From: Syngnathus acus
Taxonomy: Eukaryota; Chordata; Actinopteri; Syngnathiformes; Syngnathidae
Length of the DNA: 64,000 bases
Assembly: GCF_901709675.1 (NCBI RefSeq)
Contig: NC_051094.1
Span: 18,076,501 to 18,140,500, forward strand
Direction: 5' to 3'
Part shown: positions 11,101 through 23,100 of the stretch, in pieces
Layout: the number at the start of each line of letters is the position of its first letter
Position numbering within the stretch: position 1 is the first letter of the stretch
Made by a program: the position numbers and the translations under genes
Notes under the pieces: model-generated
What the model was told of the DNA's origin: nothing
Databases searched by the model: none
Seen by the model: the letters and a program-made list of their open reading frames with translations, nothing else

Positions 11101-14100
11101 TTCCACAGGCCCATATAGTAAAGATATATAAATTAGATATCAATTAACTATTATATAAGCAATAGTATTATCAAACCATCTGTGCACTCTAAATCATTAA
11201 ATCCATCGATCAAATTCCTTGTCCTTTGTCAACAACGCCGCGCGTGCGCCCTGACGTCAGCCTCGTCGTTATTCCACAGATCTACTATATAACTAGTATA
11301 TTGTAGCGTTAACAAAGTTCAAGGAAAAACGTGGGTTTGGTAAACAGCTCTTTATTTAACAAAACAAACTTCCAGGCTTGTGGCGGTGTGGACTTCCAGC
11401 CACGGAAGTGGAAGAGAGCTCCATAGAATAGGACCGGGCGTGCGTAAAAGCCATGACCGAGCCCCATCCACCGTCCCCGGACATCCACCCGGCCAAGCGC
11501 CGGCCCCGACTTCAATCCACGGAAGTGAAAGAGAGCTCCTTAGAGTTGGACCGGGCGTGGGTAAAAGCCATAATAGTTTTTCAAACCTTCTGTGTCACTC
11601 CAAATCCTTAAATCCTTCAAACTCTTCGTCCGCCGTGTCACTTAGAAACAAAGCCGCTAATGATGCCGGTAGTACGTGGGGCCCTTCGTCATCTTCGTCA
11701 TCCCGTGATCAATCTTTGTCCTTTATGTAAACAACCGCCGCCACGCTGCGTCACGCTGCGTCACGCTGCGTCACGCTGCGTCACGCTGCGTCACGCTGCG
11801 TCACGCTGCGTCACGCTGCGTCACGCTGCGTCACGCTGCGTCACGCTGCGTCACGCTGCGTCACGCTGCGTCACGCTGCGTCACGCTGCTGACGTCACTT
11901 GAAATTCAAATTACAGTAATCCCTTGCTACATCGCGGTTCGTTTATCGCGGTTTCCCTTTTTTTTTGGGGGGGAAAATCTTTGAAAAAAAACATATACTA
12001 CTACTACTACTAGGCCTTTTCATTCCTTTCGGAACATAGGCCATCGATGAAGAGTTTCCACCCTCGTCTGTCTTGTGCCATTTTCTCCAGCTGTTTCCAC
12101 GTCAGTCCCATCTTCTTGACGTCCAGCTCTGTGCTCCTTCTCCAGGTGTTTTTGGGTCTCCCTCTGCTTCTTTTGCCTTGTGGGTTCCATGTTAACGCCT
12201 GTTTGGTTATAGCCATGTTGTTTTTTCTCAGGGTATGTCCTATCCAGCTCCACTTCCTCCTCAAAACCTGTATCTCTATTGTTTCTTGTTTGGTGCGGTC
12301 CCATAGGCTGGTGTTGCTGATGCGGTTGGGCCAGAAGATCCTGAGGATGCGTCTTAGGCAATGGTTTGTGAAGGTTTGCAGTTTAGCGGTGGTGTATTTT
12401 GTGGTCCTCCATGTTTCTGATCCGTATAGCAGCACTGTTTTGACGTTGGAGTTGAAGATTTTGAGTTTAGTATTGAGTGAAATGGTTTTGTTTTTCCAGA
12501 TCTTATCTAATATGTTGAATGCTGTTCTTGCTTTCCCTATTCTTGATTTCACATCTTCCTCCGTTCCACCGTCCACTGCTATTACACTTCCTAGGTATGT
12601 GAATTTGTGTACCTCTTCCAGTGGGCAGCCCCTGAGGTTGATTGGGTTTGTGTTTTTGCTGTTTACTCGCATTACTTTGGTTTTTACTCCGTTTATTTTT
12701 AGTCCCAGTCCTGCTGCTATTCTTTCAAGTACCGTATTTTCCGGACTATAAGGCGCACCTAAAAACCTAAAATTTTCTCAAAAGCCGACAGTGCGCCTTA
12801 TAGTCCAGTGCGCCTTATATATGGATCAATTGATGAATTTGTTGATCCATACTGGTACACAGTGCTCTGCCAAAATGTTTCAGTTCGTTTTAGTACGACT
12901 AGTAAATTACAAGGTCGCATCGCTTCCCAACATTACGGCAACTGTAGTCAGGGGGCGTCACCGAATAGCTGTTGTACCCGCGAGGCTATTTCATTTCAAA
13001 ATAGGCTGCTCCGTTAATGTTTCGAGTAAATTTACGGATTGATATGGAAGGGAAACATAGGTAAGCAGTACCAATGTGTTAGATCGAACTTTAGTCAGTT
13101 CCGATCATTTTATACGAGATCGTTTGAGAAACGCGATTGTTTACACTTTGCTGAGGCTCATGGGAGATTGCGAGCTGAGGCTCATGGGACTTTGCGGATG
13201 GCTAATGCTATAACGATAGCTGCTATACGTACCAGGCTATTTCATGTCAAAATAGGCTGCTCTGTTAATGTTTCGAGTAAATCTACGGATCGATATGGAA
13301 GGGAAACATAGGTAAGTAGTACCAATGCGTTAGATCGAACTTTAATCAGTTCCGATCATTTTATAGGAGATCGTTTGAGAAACGCGATTGTTTACACTTT
13401 GCTGAGGCTCATGGGAGATTGCGAGCTGAGGCTCATGGGACTTTGCGGATGGCTAATGCTATAACGATAGCTGCTATACGTACCAGGCTATTTCATGTCA
13501 AAATAGGCTGCTCTGTTAATGTTTCGAGTAAATCTACGGATCGATATGGAAGGGAAACATAGATAAGTAGTACCAATGCGTTAGATCGAATTTTAGTCAG
13601 TTCCGATCATTTTATAGGAGATCGTTTGAGAAACGCGATTGTTTACACTTTGCTGAGGCTCATGGGAGATTGCGAGCTGAGGCTCGTGGGACTTTGCGGA
13701 TGGCTAATGCTATAACGATAGCTGCTATACATACCAGGCTATTTCATGTCAAAATAGACTGCTCTGTTAATGTTTCGAGTAAATCTACGGATCGATAGGG
13801 AAGGGAAACATAGGTAAGTAGTACCAATGCGTTAGATCGAACTTTAGTCAGTTCCGATCATTTTATAGGAGATCGTTTGAGAAACGCGATTGTTTACACT
13901 TTGCTGAGGCTCATGGGAGATTGCGAGCTGAGGCTCATGGGACTTTGCGGATGGCTAATGCTATAACGATAGCTGCTATACGTACCAGGCGATTTCATGT
14001 CAAAATAGGCTGCTCTGTTAATGTTTCGAGTAAATCTACGGATCGATATGGAAGGGAAACATAGGTAAGTAGTACCAATGCGTTAGATCGAACTTTAGTC

Positions 14101-17100
14101 AGTTCCGATCATTTTATAGGAGATCGTTTGAGAAACGCGATTGTTTACACTTTGCTGAGGCTCATGGGAGATTGCGAGCTGAGGCTCGTGGGACTTTGCG
14201 GATGGCTAATGCTATAACGATAGCTGCTATACGTACCAGGCTATTTCATGTCAAAATAGACTGCTCTGTTAATGTTTCGAGCAAATCTACGGATCGATAT
14301 GGAAGGGAAACATAGGTAAGTAGTACCAATGCGTTAGATCGAACTTTAGTCAGTTCCGATCATTTTATAGGAGATCGTTTGAGAAACGAGATTGTTTACA
14401 GAGGGCTCGTTGGTTATTGGCTAGTGGATGCATACCGCAACCCTAGTCAACCTCAGTTTGTTGCAGTATAGCTTCTATTTTATGCGCCTTATATTCCGGT
14501 GCGCCTTATATATGGACAAAGTTTTAAAATGGGCCGTTCATTGAAGGTGCGCCTTATAATCCGGTGCGCCTTTTAGTGCGGAAAATACGGTAGTTGAGTT
14601 TTCTCCTGCATCTGTTGGTGGCTGTGTGAGAGTAGGGCAATATCGTCAGCAAAGTCCAGGTCTTCTAATTGTTCTGTCAAAGTCCATTGGATGCCTGTCT
14701 TATTATTGTGGGTAGTTTGTTTCATGATCCAGTCAATGCATAGGAGGAATAGAAAGGGGGAAAGTAGACATCCCTGTTTCACCCCAGTGAGCACGGTGAA
14801 TGTTTTCTGTGTTGGTCCCTGGTGCAGCACTTGACACTGCATGTCCTGATATAAGCTTTTGATGATGTTGATGAACTTATGGGGTATTCCGTAATGTGCC
14901 ATTAAGCTCCATAATAGCTTCCGGTCTACGCTGTCAAAGGCCTTTTCGAAGTCTATGAAATTTACGTAAGCCGGGGTGTTCCATTCTTTCGATTGTTCTA
15001 TAATGATCCTAAGGGTAGCGATTTGGTCAATACATGATCTTCCATTTCTGAAACCAGCTTGATTTTCTCTGAGCTCCTCATCAACCCCTTTCCGTAGTCT
15101 TTCTAAGATGATGCGGCTTAGCACTTTGCTTGGTGCTGATAGCATCATGATGCCTCTGTAGTTGTTGCAGTCTGTAATGTCTCCTTTTTTGGGGATGACA
15201 GCAATAAGCCCATCTTTCCAGTCTGCTGGTATGTTTTCTCCCTCCTCCCATATTTTCCTGATGAGTGGGTGGAGCATACATATAAGTCGCTCCTTATTAT
15301 AAATCGCCCCCCCCCACCCAAACTATGAAAAAACCCGCGACTTATAGTCCGAAAATTACGGTAATCACTTGAATCGTCTAATTAACTCGAAACACCTGCA
15401 AGGGTTTCCTGAGCCTTGAAAAACACTCAGCTTGGTTCAGTAAACTAAATCACAAGAATGGGGAAAACTGCTAATCTGACTGCTGTCCAGAGGACCATCA
15501 TCGACACCCTCCATCAGGAGGGTAAGACACATAAAGAAATTTCTCAAAGAGCAAGCTGTTCACAGAGTGCAGTTTCAAAGCACATCCACAAAACGTCTGT
15601 TGGATGGGGGAAATGTGGCAGGAAACACTGCACAACCAAGAGAGATGACCGCAGCCTTAACAGCATTGTGAAGAAGAGTCGCTTCCAGAATTTGGGGGAG
15701 CTTCAAAGACAGTGGACTGAAGCTGGAGTCCAGGTATTAAAAGCCACTGTTCACAGACGTGTTCGGGAAATGGGCTACAATAGCCTTATTCCCATGGTCA
15801 AGGCACTTCTGAATTCAAGACAACGGAAGAAGCGTCTGACTTGGGCTATGGAAAAGAAGCACTGGACAGTTCCAGAGTGGTCCAAAGTCCTCTTTTCAGA
15901 CGAAAGCAAGTTTTGTATTTTATTTGGAAGTCAAGGCGCCAGAGTCTGGAGAAAGGCTGGAGAGAAGCAAAATCCAAGTTGCTTGAAATCCAGTGTGAAG
16001 TTCCCACAGTCAGCGATGGTTTGGGGAGCCATGTCAGCTGCTGGTGTTGGTCCACTGTGTTTCATCAAGTCCAGAGTAAATGCAGATTATAGAGCACTAC
16101 ATGCTTCCGTCTGCTGAAAAGCTCTATGGAAATGATGATTTTCATTTTCCAGCATGATCTGGCACCTGCCCACAATGCCAGAACCACTAGTAAATGGTGT
16201 ACTGATCATGGCATTACTGTCCTCGATTGGCCTGCCAATTCTCCTGACCTGAACCACATAGAGAATTTGTGGGGTATTGTGAAGAAGAAGCTGAAAGACA
16301 CCAGACCCAACAATGCAAATGAGCTAAAGGCCGCTATTGAAGCATCCTGGGCATCCATAACACCTCAGCAATGCCACAGGCTGATTGCCTCCATGCCACG
16401 CCGCAATGATGCAGTAATCCATGCAAAAGGATTCCCAACCAAGTACTGAGTGCATTAATGGACATTTTCAAATGTTTGATTTTGTTTTGCTGTTTTAAAT
16501 CTTTTTTTGTACTTGGTCTGAGGAAATATTCTAATATTTTGAGATAGGATTTTTTAGTTTTCTTAAGCTGTAAGCCATAATCAGCAATATTAAAATAATA
16601 AAAGGCTTGCAATATTTCAGTTGACTTGTAATGAATCCAGAATGTATGACATTTTTGTTTTTTTAATTGCATTCCAGAAAATAAAGAACTTTATCACAAT
16701 ATTCTAATTTTCTGAGACGGTCCTGGATATATATTTTGTGTGTGCGCGCGCGTGTTTGTGCGTGTGAGTGTGCATGTGTGTGTGTGTGAGCGTGTGTGTG
16801 TGTGTGAGCGTGTGTGTGTGTGTGTGGGGGGAATGTTCATGTGTGCTCATGTGTATGATGTGGCTCTTTGCGATGACACAGTAAAAAATGTGGCTCTTAG
16901 TCTCTGACTGGTTGGCCACCCGTGTTCTACACCATTCACTTTATTGTGTGAAGGTGCTGGCCTTCACACGTTATTCTACACCATTCACATTATTATTATT
17001 GTGTGAAGGCGATGGCCTTCACACATATGTTATTCTACACCAGGGGTGCCCAAACTTTTTCAGCTCGCGAGCTACTTTTGAAATGACCAAGTCACAAAGA

Positions 17101-20100
17101 TCTACCCACTAAAAAAAAAAAAAAAATTATATATATATATATTAGGGGTGTAAATCGCGGGTTTTGTCACGATACGATATCATATCGATACAATGAATCG
17201 CGATACGATATTTGCCGATATCTTAAAGCCTGCTGTGATTCATTCACGATACATCACGATATAGTGCTCTACGATCGATATAGAACAATATCCTGATTTA
17301 TAACAATTCATACGCAAAATCAACAAGGTACTGCAAACTCTTTATTTAGGAAATTACAAGAGTATTGTAGTATACAAAGTGCTTATTTTAACACTGAACT
17401 TTATCAAATTCCTATATTTTTTCTCATATAAGTAAAGGAAAATGAATATTCTTTCTTTTTTTGTAATACCATTAACTTTAAAGTGCATTACTGAACTATT
17501 TATTTATAATAATTTTAATTGTCCGTTGAGCCATCTTTTCTTTGGAATCCAAAGTGCTTCCAAACGAATGACTTGAAGCCCAAAGGGGAGCGAATTTCCT
17601 CGTCTTCTTGGACACTAGCCATAGCACCAGCCCAGGAGCCGCGTAGTTGTCGGCTCCCCTTTCACGTGCCTGCTCTGCTCACAACACAACACGCCGCGTA
17701 CTGCTCCCGGAAAGAGGAAGCAAGCAACAATGAACTGGATTTCAAAATAAAGTCGCGTCTAATGTCCGAGGTCAAACACGGCGATATAAATCGATGTTTA
17801 CGTTTAGCATCGATGCCAATAAATCGTAGAGCATTATATCGATTAATCGATGTGTATCGATGAATCGTTACACCCCTAGTTATTATTAAAACGTAAAACA
17901 AGTGAGTTTTGCTCTTGTCATTTACAATATCTTTCAGAAAGTAATAGTTTGTGTCATGTCTACAGGTTTATAACAGTATTAACATGGCCACTTCGTAATA
18001 TTTAATAAGTAATATTTAATTTTTATTTAATTTTGACTCACAGTCCCACGTGAAGAATCGCTGTTGTGATGCCATTTCAGCTTGGAGCTGCTTCACTTTA
18101 TCAGCGCGGTTACTCCCTGTTAGCTTGTCGTATGTGTCAGCATGTTTAGTCTACTAGTGTCTCTTTAGGTTGAAATCCTTAAACAAGGCAACCGTCTCTT
18201 TAGAAATTAGACAAACACAATTGCCTTGATTTTCAGCGAGGAAGTATTGTAATTCCCGTTTCTCTTGAAAGCGACGGCCCTCAATGTCAACTGTCCTCGT
18301 TTTCTTTGCAGTCGCCATGGCAGAAATGAGCAGCGAGGGGTGGTGCTGCCACCCTTTGGTAATAGGAGGAATTACAGGTTCAAGTTTCATTTTTTTTAAA
18401 ATTCAGTTTGACAGTGCAGGCGGTCCATAAATAATACATTATAAGACCGAAGCTGCGGGCCATATGAAATCTGATCGGGGGCCGGATTTGGCCCGCGGGC
18501 CGGACTTTGGACATGCCTGGCCTAGGCCATCTTTATGTAGAGCAATAATTATTTTTTTTAGATCCTCAGAGAGTTCTTTGCTGTGCCATGTTGAACTTTC
18601 TGTGACCAGTATCAGAGTGAAAATACCTACCGTAATTTTTGGACTATAAGTCGCACCGGAGTATAAGTCGCACCAGCCATAAAAGGCCCAAAAAAGTGAA
18701 AAAAAACATATATAAGTCGCTCCGGAGTATAAGTCGCATTTTGGGGGGCAATTTATTCGACAAAATCCAACACCAAGAACAGTCATGAACGAGCAACAAC
18801 AGGCTAAACGATAGCTATGCTAACGTGACATAAACACAAACTAAGAGCTGAGAACGGCCCTGACGTAAAATTCAGAGTTATTCAAAAAACTATTACATAA
18901 ATAACACGTTAATAAAACCATCTGCGTCACTCCAATTCATTAAATCCATCAATCGTCCTTTGTCAACAATGCGTGCGCGCCGCTGACGGCTCTTGCACTT
19001 AAAAATATTCCACAGGCCCATATAACGATATATAAATTATATATCAAATAACTATTATATAAGCAATAATGTTATCAAACCATCTGTGCACTCTAAATCA
19101 TTAAATCCATCGATCAAATTCCTCGTCCTTTGTCAACATCGCCGCGCGTGCGCCCTGACGTCAGCCTCGTCGTTATTCCACAGATCTACTATATATAGAT
19201 AATATATATTGTAGCGTTAACAAAGTTCAAGGAAAGGCGTGGGTTTGGTAAACGGCTCTTTATTTAACAAAACAAACTTACAGGCGTGTGGCGGCGTGGA
19301 CGTCCAGCCACGAAAGGGGACGAGAGCTCCATACGATAGGACCGGGCGTGCGTAGAAGCCATGACCGAGATCCATGCACCGTCCTCGGACAGCCACCCGG
19401 CTGAGCGCCGGCCCTCGACTTCCATCCACGGAGCTGAAAGGCAGCTCGGTAGAGTAGGACCGGGCGTGCGTAAAAGCATTGTCCGAGCACCATCCACCGT
19501 CCCTGGACAGCCACCCGGCCGAGCGCCGGCGCCCGACTTCAATCCACGAAAGTGAAAGAAAGCTGGACGAGTCGATCTTTGTCCTTTATGTAAACAACCG
19601 TCGCGCTGCTGACGCGCGACCGCGACGTCGCGTCGCGCTGCTGACGTCAGCAGCGCGACGTCGCGCGTCACTCGTCCAGCTTTCTTTCACTTTCGTGGAT
19701 TGAAGTCGGGCGCCGGCGCTCGGCCGGGTGGCTGTCCAGGGACGGTGGATGGTGCTCGGACAATGCTTTTACGCACGCCCGGTCCTACTCTACCGAGCTG
19801 CCTTTCAGCTCCGTGGATGGAAGTCGAGGGCCGGCGCTCAGCCGGGTGGCTGTCCGAGGACGGTGCATGGATCTCGGTCATGGCTTCTACGCACGCCCGG
19901 TCCTATCGTATGGAGCTCTCGTCCCCTTTCGTGGCTGGACGTCCACGCCGCCACACGCCTGTAAGTTTGTTTTGTTAAATAAAGAGCCGTTTACCAAACC
20001 CACGTCTTTCCTTGAACTTTGTTAACGCTACAATATAGTTATATAGTAAATCTGTGGAATAACGACGAGGCTGGCGTCAGGGCGCACGCGCGGCGATGTT

Positions 20101-23100
20101 GACAAAGGACGAGGAATTTGATCGATGGATTTAATGATTTAGAGTGCACAGATGGTTTGATAACATTATTGCTTATATAATAGTTATTTGATATATAATT
20201 TATATATCGTTATATGGGCCTGTGGAATATTTTTAAGTGCAAAAGCCGTCAGCGGCGCGCACGCATTGTTGACAAAGGACGATTGATGGATTTAATGAAT
20301 TGGAGTGACGCAGATGGTTTCGCGCTGCTGTCGTCACTTGAAATTCAAATTACAGTAATCCCTTGCTACATTGCGGTTCGTTTATCGCGGTTTCATTTTT
20401 TTTTTTTTGAAATTTTTTTTTTGAAATTTTTTGAAAAAAAAAAACACATATAAGTCGCTCCTGAGTATAAGTCGCCCCCCCACCCAAACTATGAAAAAAA
20501 CCGCGACTTATAGTCCGAAAATTACGGTAATTTAATACACCTAATCCCCAATCACACCTAACACCTCGGTACACTAACTAGTCGCATTACACAGGGAGGA
20601 AAAATGCCTAATTGGTCCCAATTTTGGCTTATTTTGAGATTTTCAGTTGGGGTGTACTCACTTTTGTTGCCAGCATTTTACACATTCATTGTTGTATTTT
20701 GAGTTACTTTGAAGTAACAATAAATTTACTTTGCTATCCAAGCTCTACAGTGACTACTTAACATTGGATCAAAGTGTCATTTCTTCAGTGTTGTCCCATG
20801 ACAAGATATAATTAAAACATTGCAGAAATGAGAGGGGTGTACTTTTGTGAAATACTGTACGTGTGTGGGTGTGCAACATACAGTATGTAGATGTGACGTT
20901 CTGTTGTTAACCTTGGTTAAACAGTGACCTCTAGTGGGCCCAAGTTAGCATAGCAGCTCTACGCACATTTTGTAGCTGTAGATCAGGGGTCACCAACTCC
21001 GGTCCTCAAGGGCGCTAATCCAGCCTGTTTAGGATGTATCCCCCCTGCAACACACCTGATTCAAATAATCGATGTGTATCGATGAATCGTTACACCCCTA
21101 ATATATATATATATATATATATATTTCATCGTGAAAAAAAATCCTACTCCCATTCACTATGAAAGTGATACTTCTTACTATGGCCAGCTGCCCCACTCAT
21201 TTTTATACCCTTTCTTAATTTTAAGAGAAAAAACAGGGTTCTGACAATTGGAGGGAACTCGCGAGCTAGCGTGTTTGTGTTGTGTTGTTAGCGCCGTTGT
21301 GTGTACACGCGTCAAGTGCGAAAAAAATAAATTAATAAAATAAAAATAAAATAAAAACATTTTAATATCACGCGATCGACCAATAGTGGCTTGGCGATCG
21401 ACCGGTCGATCGCGATCGACATATTGGGCACCCCTGTTCTACACCATTCACTTTATTATTGTGTGAAGGCGATGGCCTTCAAACATATGTTATTCGATAC
21501 CATTCACTATTATTGTGTGAAGGCGATGGCCTTCACACATATGTTATTCTACATCATTCACTTTATTATTATTATTGTGTGAAGGCGATGGCCTTCACAC
21601 ATATGTTATTCCTGTCCTTTATTGTGTGAAGGCGATAGTGTAAATTATATAGACTTTATTAAACACAGAACTGAGGAGAAAGAAACTAAATATAAAAGAT
21701 ATAAAAAAATAAACTAACAGAAATGCTTAGAAAATGTAAGAAAGATTATTATAGTAAATTGTTGGAAACAAATAAAAATAACATAAAGAGCACATGGAAC
21801 AACACAGTGAACAACAGACAGCGCACCCTGACGGTTTCACCATCTTCGCTGGGGATTTTAATCACGCTAACCTGAAGTCTGTTTTTCCGAGGCTTCACCA
21901 ACATGTTAATTTTCCAACACGTGGTGACAGCTTCCTGGACCTGGTCTACTCTTCACATAAAGGAGCTTTCAAAGCCGCCCCCCTCCCCCGTCTTGGACTT
22001 TCTGACCATATCACTGTTATGCTTTTGCCCGCATACAGACAAATGGTGAAAGCATCCAGGCCGGTTCGCAAGCGGGTTAGAGTGTGGCCTGAGGGTTCCT
22101 CTGATGTGCTTCGAGACTGCTTTGGCTCTACTGACTGGGAAATGTTTAAGCAGGCGGCCACTTGCAATGATCGGACGGATATAGAGGAGTATACTGACTC
22201 TGTTTCCTCTTACGTCGCGAAGTGCATTGATGATGTGACCCACTCGAAATACATTGTCACTCGGGCTAACTGGAAGCCGTGGCTGACTGGGCCTGTCCTC
22301 AGGCTGCTGAGGGCCAGGGACAAAGCCTTCAGAGCGGGGGATGAGGCTGGCTTGAGGACAGCGAGGGCCGACCTGTCCCGGGGCATCAAGGAGGCGAAAA
22401 GGGCGTTCTCTTGCAGGATTACCGCCCACTTCAAGGACAGCAAGGACGCACGGAGCCTTTGGCAGGGCATTCAGACCGTCACGGACTACAAGCCCGCGCC
22501 ACAGAGCTGTGAGGGCGACATCCGTCTGCTCAACGATCTCAATCGCTTCTTTGCTCGCTTCGGCGCTCAGAACAGCACTTGCCCGCTGAAGGCCCCTCCT
22601 CCTCCACAAGAGCAGCCCCTGTGCCTCTCTGCTGATAGCGTGAGGAGGGCGCTTGCCGCTATCAACACTCGTAAGGCGGCGGGCCCTGACAACATCCCGG
22701 GTCGAGCGCTGAAGGACTGCGCTGGGGAGCTGACGGGTGTCTTCACGGACATCTTCAACATTTCCCTGCAGCAAGCCGTCGTCCCTTCGTGTTTCAAGGC
22801 TGCCACCATCGTACCTGTGCCGAAGAAACCTGCCCCGTCCTGCTTCAATGACTACCGCCCCGTGGCACTGACGCCCATCGTCATGAAGTGCTTTTAGCGG
22901 CTTGTCATGGAGCACATCAGATCCATTCTACCCCCCGCCATAGACCCCTTCCAGTTTGCGTACCGAGCCAAACGGTCCTCTGAGGATGCCATCTGCTCGG
23001 CCCTCCACTCGGCCCTCACCCACCTGGAGAGTAGGGACTCGTATGTGAGATTGCTGTTTGTTGACTTCAGCTCTGCCTTCAACACCATTGTGCCACAACG

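Larger units (their letters stand above)
11998..15277 (-). mobile_element. 5'-truncated LINE with TAG-repeat tail, split by a transposon
   Basis: It is flanked by a 7-bp duplication acatata (11991-11997, 15278-15284). The 3' end on the minus strand finishes in a (TAG)n microsatellite rather than poly(A), as in RTE-like and some other LINE clades. The remaining open region encodes a reverse transcriptase and a C-terminal domain and is split by a TA-flanked element (12732-14590). The clade is tentative. Confidence 0.88.
9999..15361 (-). mobile_element. CCGTAATTTT-family element (internally rearranged, host of a LINE)
   Basis: It is flanked by TA (9997-9998, 15362-15363), with termini ccgtaattttcgg and gaaaattacgg. 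A second left terminus occurs internally at 10561 after another TA, so one copy inserted into, or was partially duplicated within, another. A ~170-bp block is also tandemly repeated near 10860-11130. It then contains ~118-bp GC-rich units, a 10-bp minisatellite and the G-rich end, which is split by a LINE (11998-15277). No transposase is present. Confidence 0.82.
9766..16725 (+). mobile_element. Tc1-like element interrupted by a 5.4 kb nest
   Basis: The left end is CAGGACTGTCTCAGAAAATTAG after TA, and the right end is ctgagacggtcctg. The left arm (9766-9998) and right arm (15362-16725) join perfectly if 9999-15361 plus one TA is removed ('...gtattcaacTAatcacttg...'). The transposase pseudogene is at 15458-16449. 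The right target TA has mutated to GA. Confidence 0.9.
17143..21070. repeat. Duplicated block, paralogous to 36566-38623
   Basis: Apart from the 1.9 kb insertion at 18630 and small indels, this block parallels 36566-38623 through hAT, Tc1 right arm, unique flank and a truncated MITE. The identity ends at 'cctgattcaaataatc' (21070), where this copy jumps to 'gatgtgtatcgatg' of the hAT right end while the other continues 'aggatcgc'. Confidence 0.9.
17143..21100. mobile_element. Nested hAT (TAGGGGTGTAA termini) enlarged by an internal block
   Basis: Outer ends TAGGGGTGTAAATCG and ttacaccccta are flanked by atatatat on both sides (17135-17142, 21101-21108). A complete-looking right end also occurs internally at 17878, followed by sequence matching the flank of the 36566 copy. 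So the single element was expanded by a segment copied from the 36.6-38.6 kb locus. Confidence 0.85.
17041..21436. mobile_element. hAT element (CAGGGGTGCCCAA termini), host of nested insertions
   Basis: The ends CAGGGGTGCCCAAAC and ttgggcacccctg are flanked by a perfect 8-bp duplication ttctacac (17033-17040, 21437-21444). Its own sequence is limited to about 17041-17134 and 21109-21436 (with 'cgatcgaccggtcgatcgcg'). The rest is a nested hAT plus a transferred block. No transposase is recognisable. Confidence 0.9.
16921..21660. repeat. ~55-62 bp minisatellite with palindromic core, split by a hAT
   Basis: About six units of 'ttctacaccattcacttta...' each containing gtgtgaaggcgatggccttcacac or a close variant (self-complementary). 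Units lie at 16921-17040 and 21437-21655, separated by the hAT at 17041-21436. Confidence 0.85.

Noticed and set aside
11660-11902. Frame with [10 protein letters not shown] repeats
   Set aside because: Produced by a 10-bp minisatellite, with no start context or homology.
12047-12751. 234-codon plus-strand frame
   Set aside because: Antisense shadow of the LINE coding region. The minus strand carries the conserved motifs.
16704-16919. Histidine/threonine-rich minus-strand frame
   Set aside because: Translation of a GT microsatellite.
21953-22915. 320-codon minus-strand frame
   Set aside because: Shadow of the L2 reverse transcriptase on the plus strand, caused by high G+C in third positions.
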